A DNA stretch of 5,415 bases from Desulfobacteraceae bacterium. GTDB taxonomy: Bacteria; Desulfobacterota; DSM-4660; Desulfatiglandales; Desulfatiglandaceae. This document shows positions 5,066 through 5,415 of this stretch, piece after piece. The stretch covers positions 1 through 5,415 of the forward strand of contig DSCZ01000469.1 of the NCBI GenBank assembly GCA_011048855.1, written 5' to 3'. The first letter of the stretch is position 1. Every line of letters begins with the position of its first letter. The notes under the pieces were generated by a model that was not told the DNA's origin, did no database searches, and saw nothing but the letters and a program-made list of their open reading frames with translations. The position numbers and the translations under genes are program-made.

Positions 5066-5415
5066 ATGTGCGCCATGGGATCACTTATAGCCATCAGGCT
5101 CAGAGACAAACGCAACGATCCTTTTGAGATCCGGAGCTGCTCAAAAGAGGATTTTTTCTCGCTGTTGAAGATGTACAAGTCCTTTTCTCCCAGGCCTGCT
5201 TTCCAGATTAATGTTTCCGGGCATCGGCTGGGAACGGCGGGGATCGAATCGGCCCTGGTCCTGCACAAAAAGGTGGCCGCAGTCATCTCCAAGGGCGCGG
5301 AACCGGACGACGGGGTTTCTTATCTGAAAGCCTTTCTCACCATTCACAAGGGATTTACACCGTCTGTCCGTCTCAACCACGAGATCAAGGCTTTTGTCAA
5401 GGCAAACCTCTCCCA
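5066..5415 (+). pseudogene. Mosaic reading frame: GNAT-like start joined to acyl/acetyl-CoA synthetase C-terminus
   Basis: An open frame (stop TGA at 5042-5044, candidate ATGs at 5066 and 5075) runs off the window. No ribosome binding site precedes either ATG. Codons about 5102-5206 (FEIRSCSKEDFFSLLKMY, then SFSPRPAFQ) resemble the beginning of a GNAT N-acetyltransferase domain (strand F-x-I-R, S-x-E-D, helix); this part is my weaker call. From about 5207 the sequence switches to the C-terminal domain of AMP-forming acetyl/acyl-CoA synthetases: INVSGHRLGTAGIESALVLH, then YLKAFLTIHKGFTPS and EIKAFVKANLS. In an intact synthetase the segment just before 'INVSGHRLGT' is the hinge and G-R-x-D-D motif; here it is replaced. 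The catalytic lysine would lie beyond the window. The adenylate-forming N-terminal domain is absent, so neither half can be active. The join is in frame, so a hybrid protein could be made. Confidence 0.65.

Noticed and set aside
4966..5380. Minus-strand open frames at the right end
   Set aside because: They are antisense to the synthetase C-terminal domain (INVSGHRLGT...), which is the real coding signal.
1..5415. CRISPR array, tRNA, rRNA or insertion sequence
   Set aside because: No regularly spaced repeats, no cloverleaf-like sequence and no transposase-like reading frame were seen.

Overview
The window suggests a mesophilic bacterium of the Desulfobacterota (sulfate-reducer) type. That is an inference from the mix of genes: a short corrinoid/Fe-S 'QueG-like' protein, BrnT/BrnA and RHH/MazF toxin-antitoxin pairs, and remnants of an acyl-CoA hydrolase/GNAT fusion, an acyl-CoA synthetase and an ABC-2 permease. 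No RNA gene, CRISPR array or transposase is visible. The taxonomic guess is tentative.

Layout, left to right. (1) 2-1147, + strand: the 3' part of a large beta-rich, probably exported protein with one IPT/TIG domain, followed by two tandem hairpins. (2) 1150-1975: a complete BrnT/BrnA module (1347-1616, 1606-1836) with operator-like palindromes in front. It is bracketed by REP-like palindromes built on CCATCCGG/CCGGATGG. (3) 2088-2879: a compact 263-aa relative of epoxyqueuosine reductase with eight cysteines placed for two [4Fe-4S] clusters. A GC-rich, structured, apparently non-coding stretch follows. (4) 3032-3707: a second toxin-antitoxin operon, RHH antitoxin plus MazF/PemK toxin, with a good sigma70-type promoter and an ATGA overlap. 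(5) 3733-4197, - strand: a decayed ABC-2 permease whose reading frame stops 25 bp from the mazF stop. (6) 4277-5415, + strand: a strong promoter and ribosome binding site lead into the first ~185 residues of an acetyl-CoA hydrolase/CoA-transferase. This is followed by scrambled sequence, then an apparent GNAT N-terminal piece joined in frame to the C-terminal domain of an acyl/acetyl-CoA synthetase, which runs off the window.

The two toxin-antitoxin operons look intact and self-regulated. The right third is a patchwork of broken metabolic genes. Together this looks like an accessory or scar region where small addiction modules have accumulated beside rearranged metabolic genes. I see no clear new multi-gene system. 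The most unusual items are the mosaic gene at the right end, the alternating hairpins before the QueG-like gene, and the palindrome-bracketed brnTA cassette.
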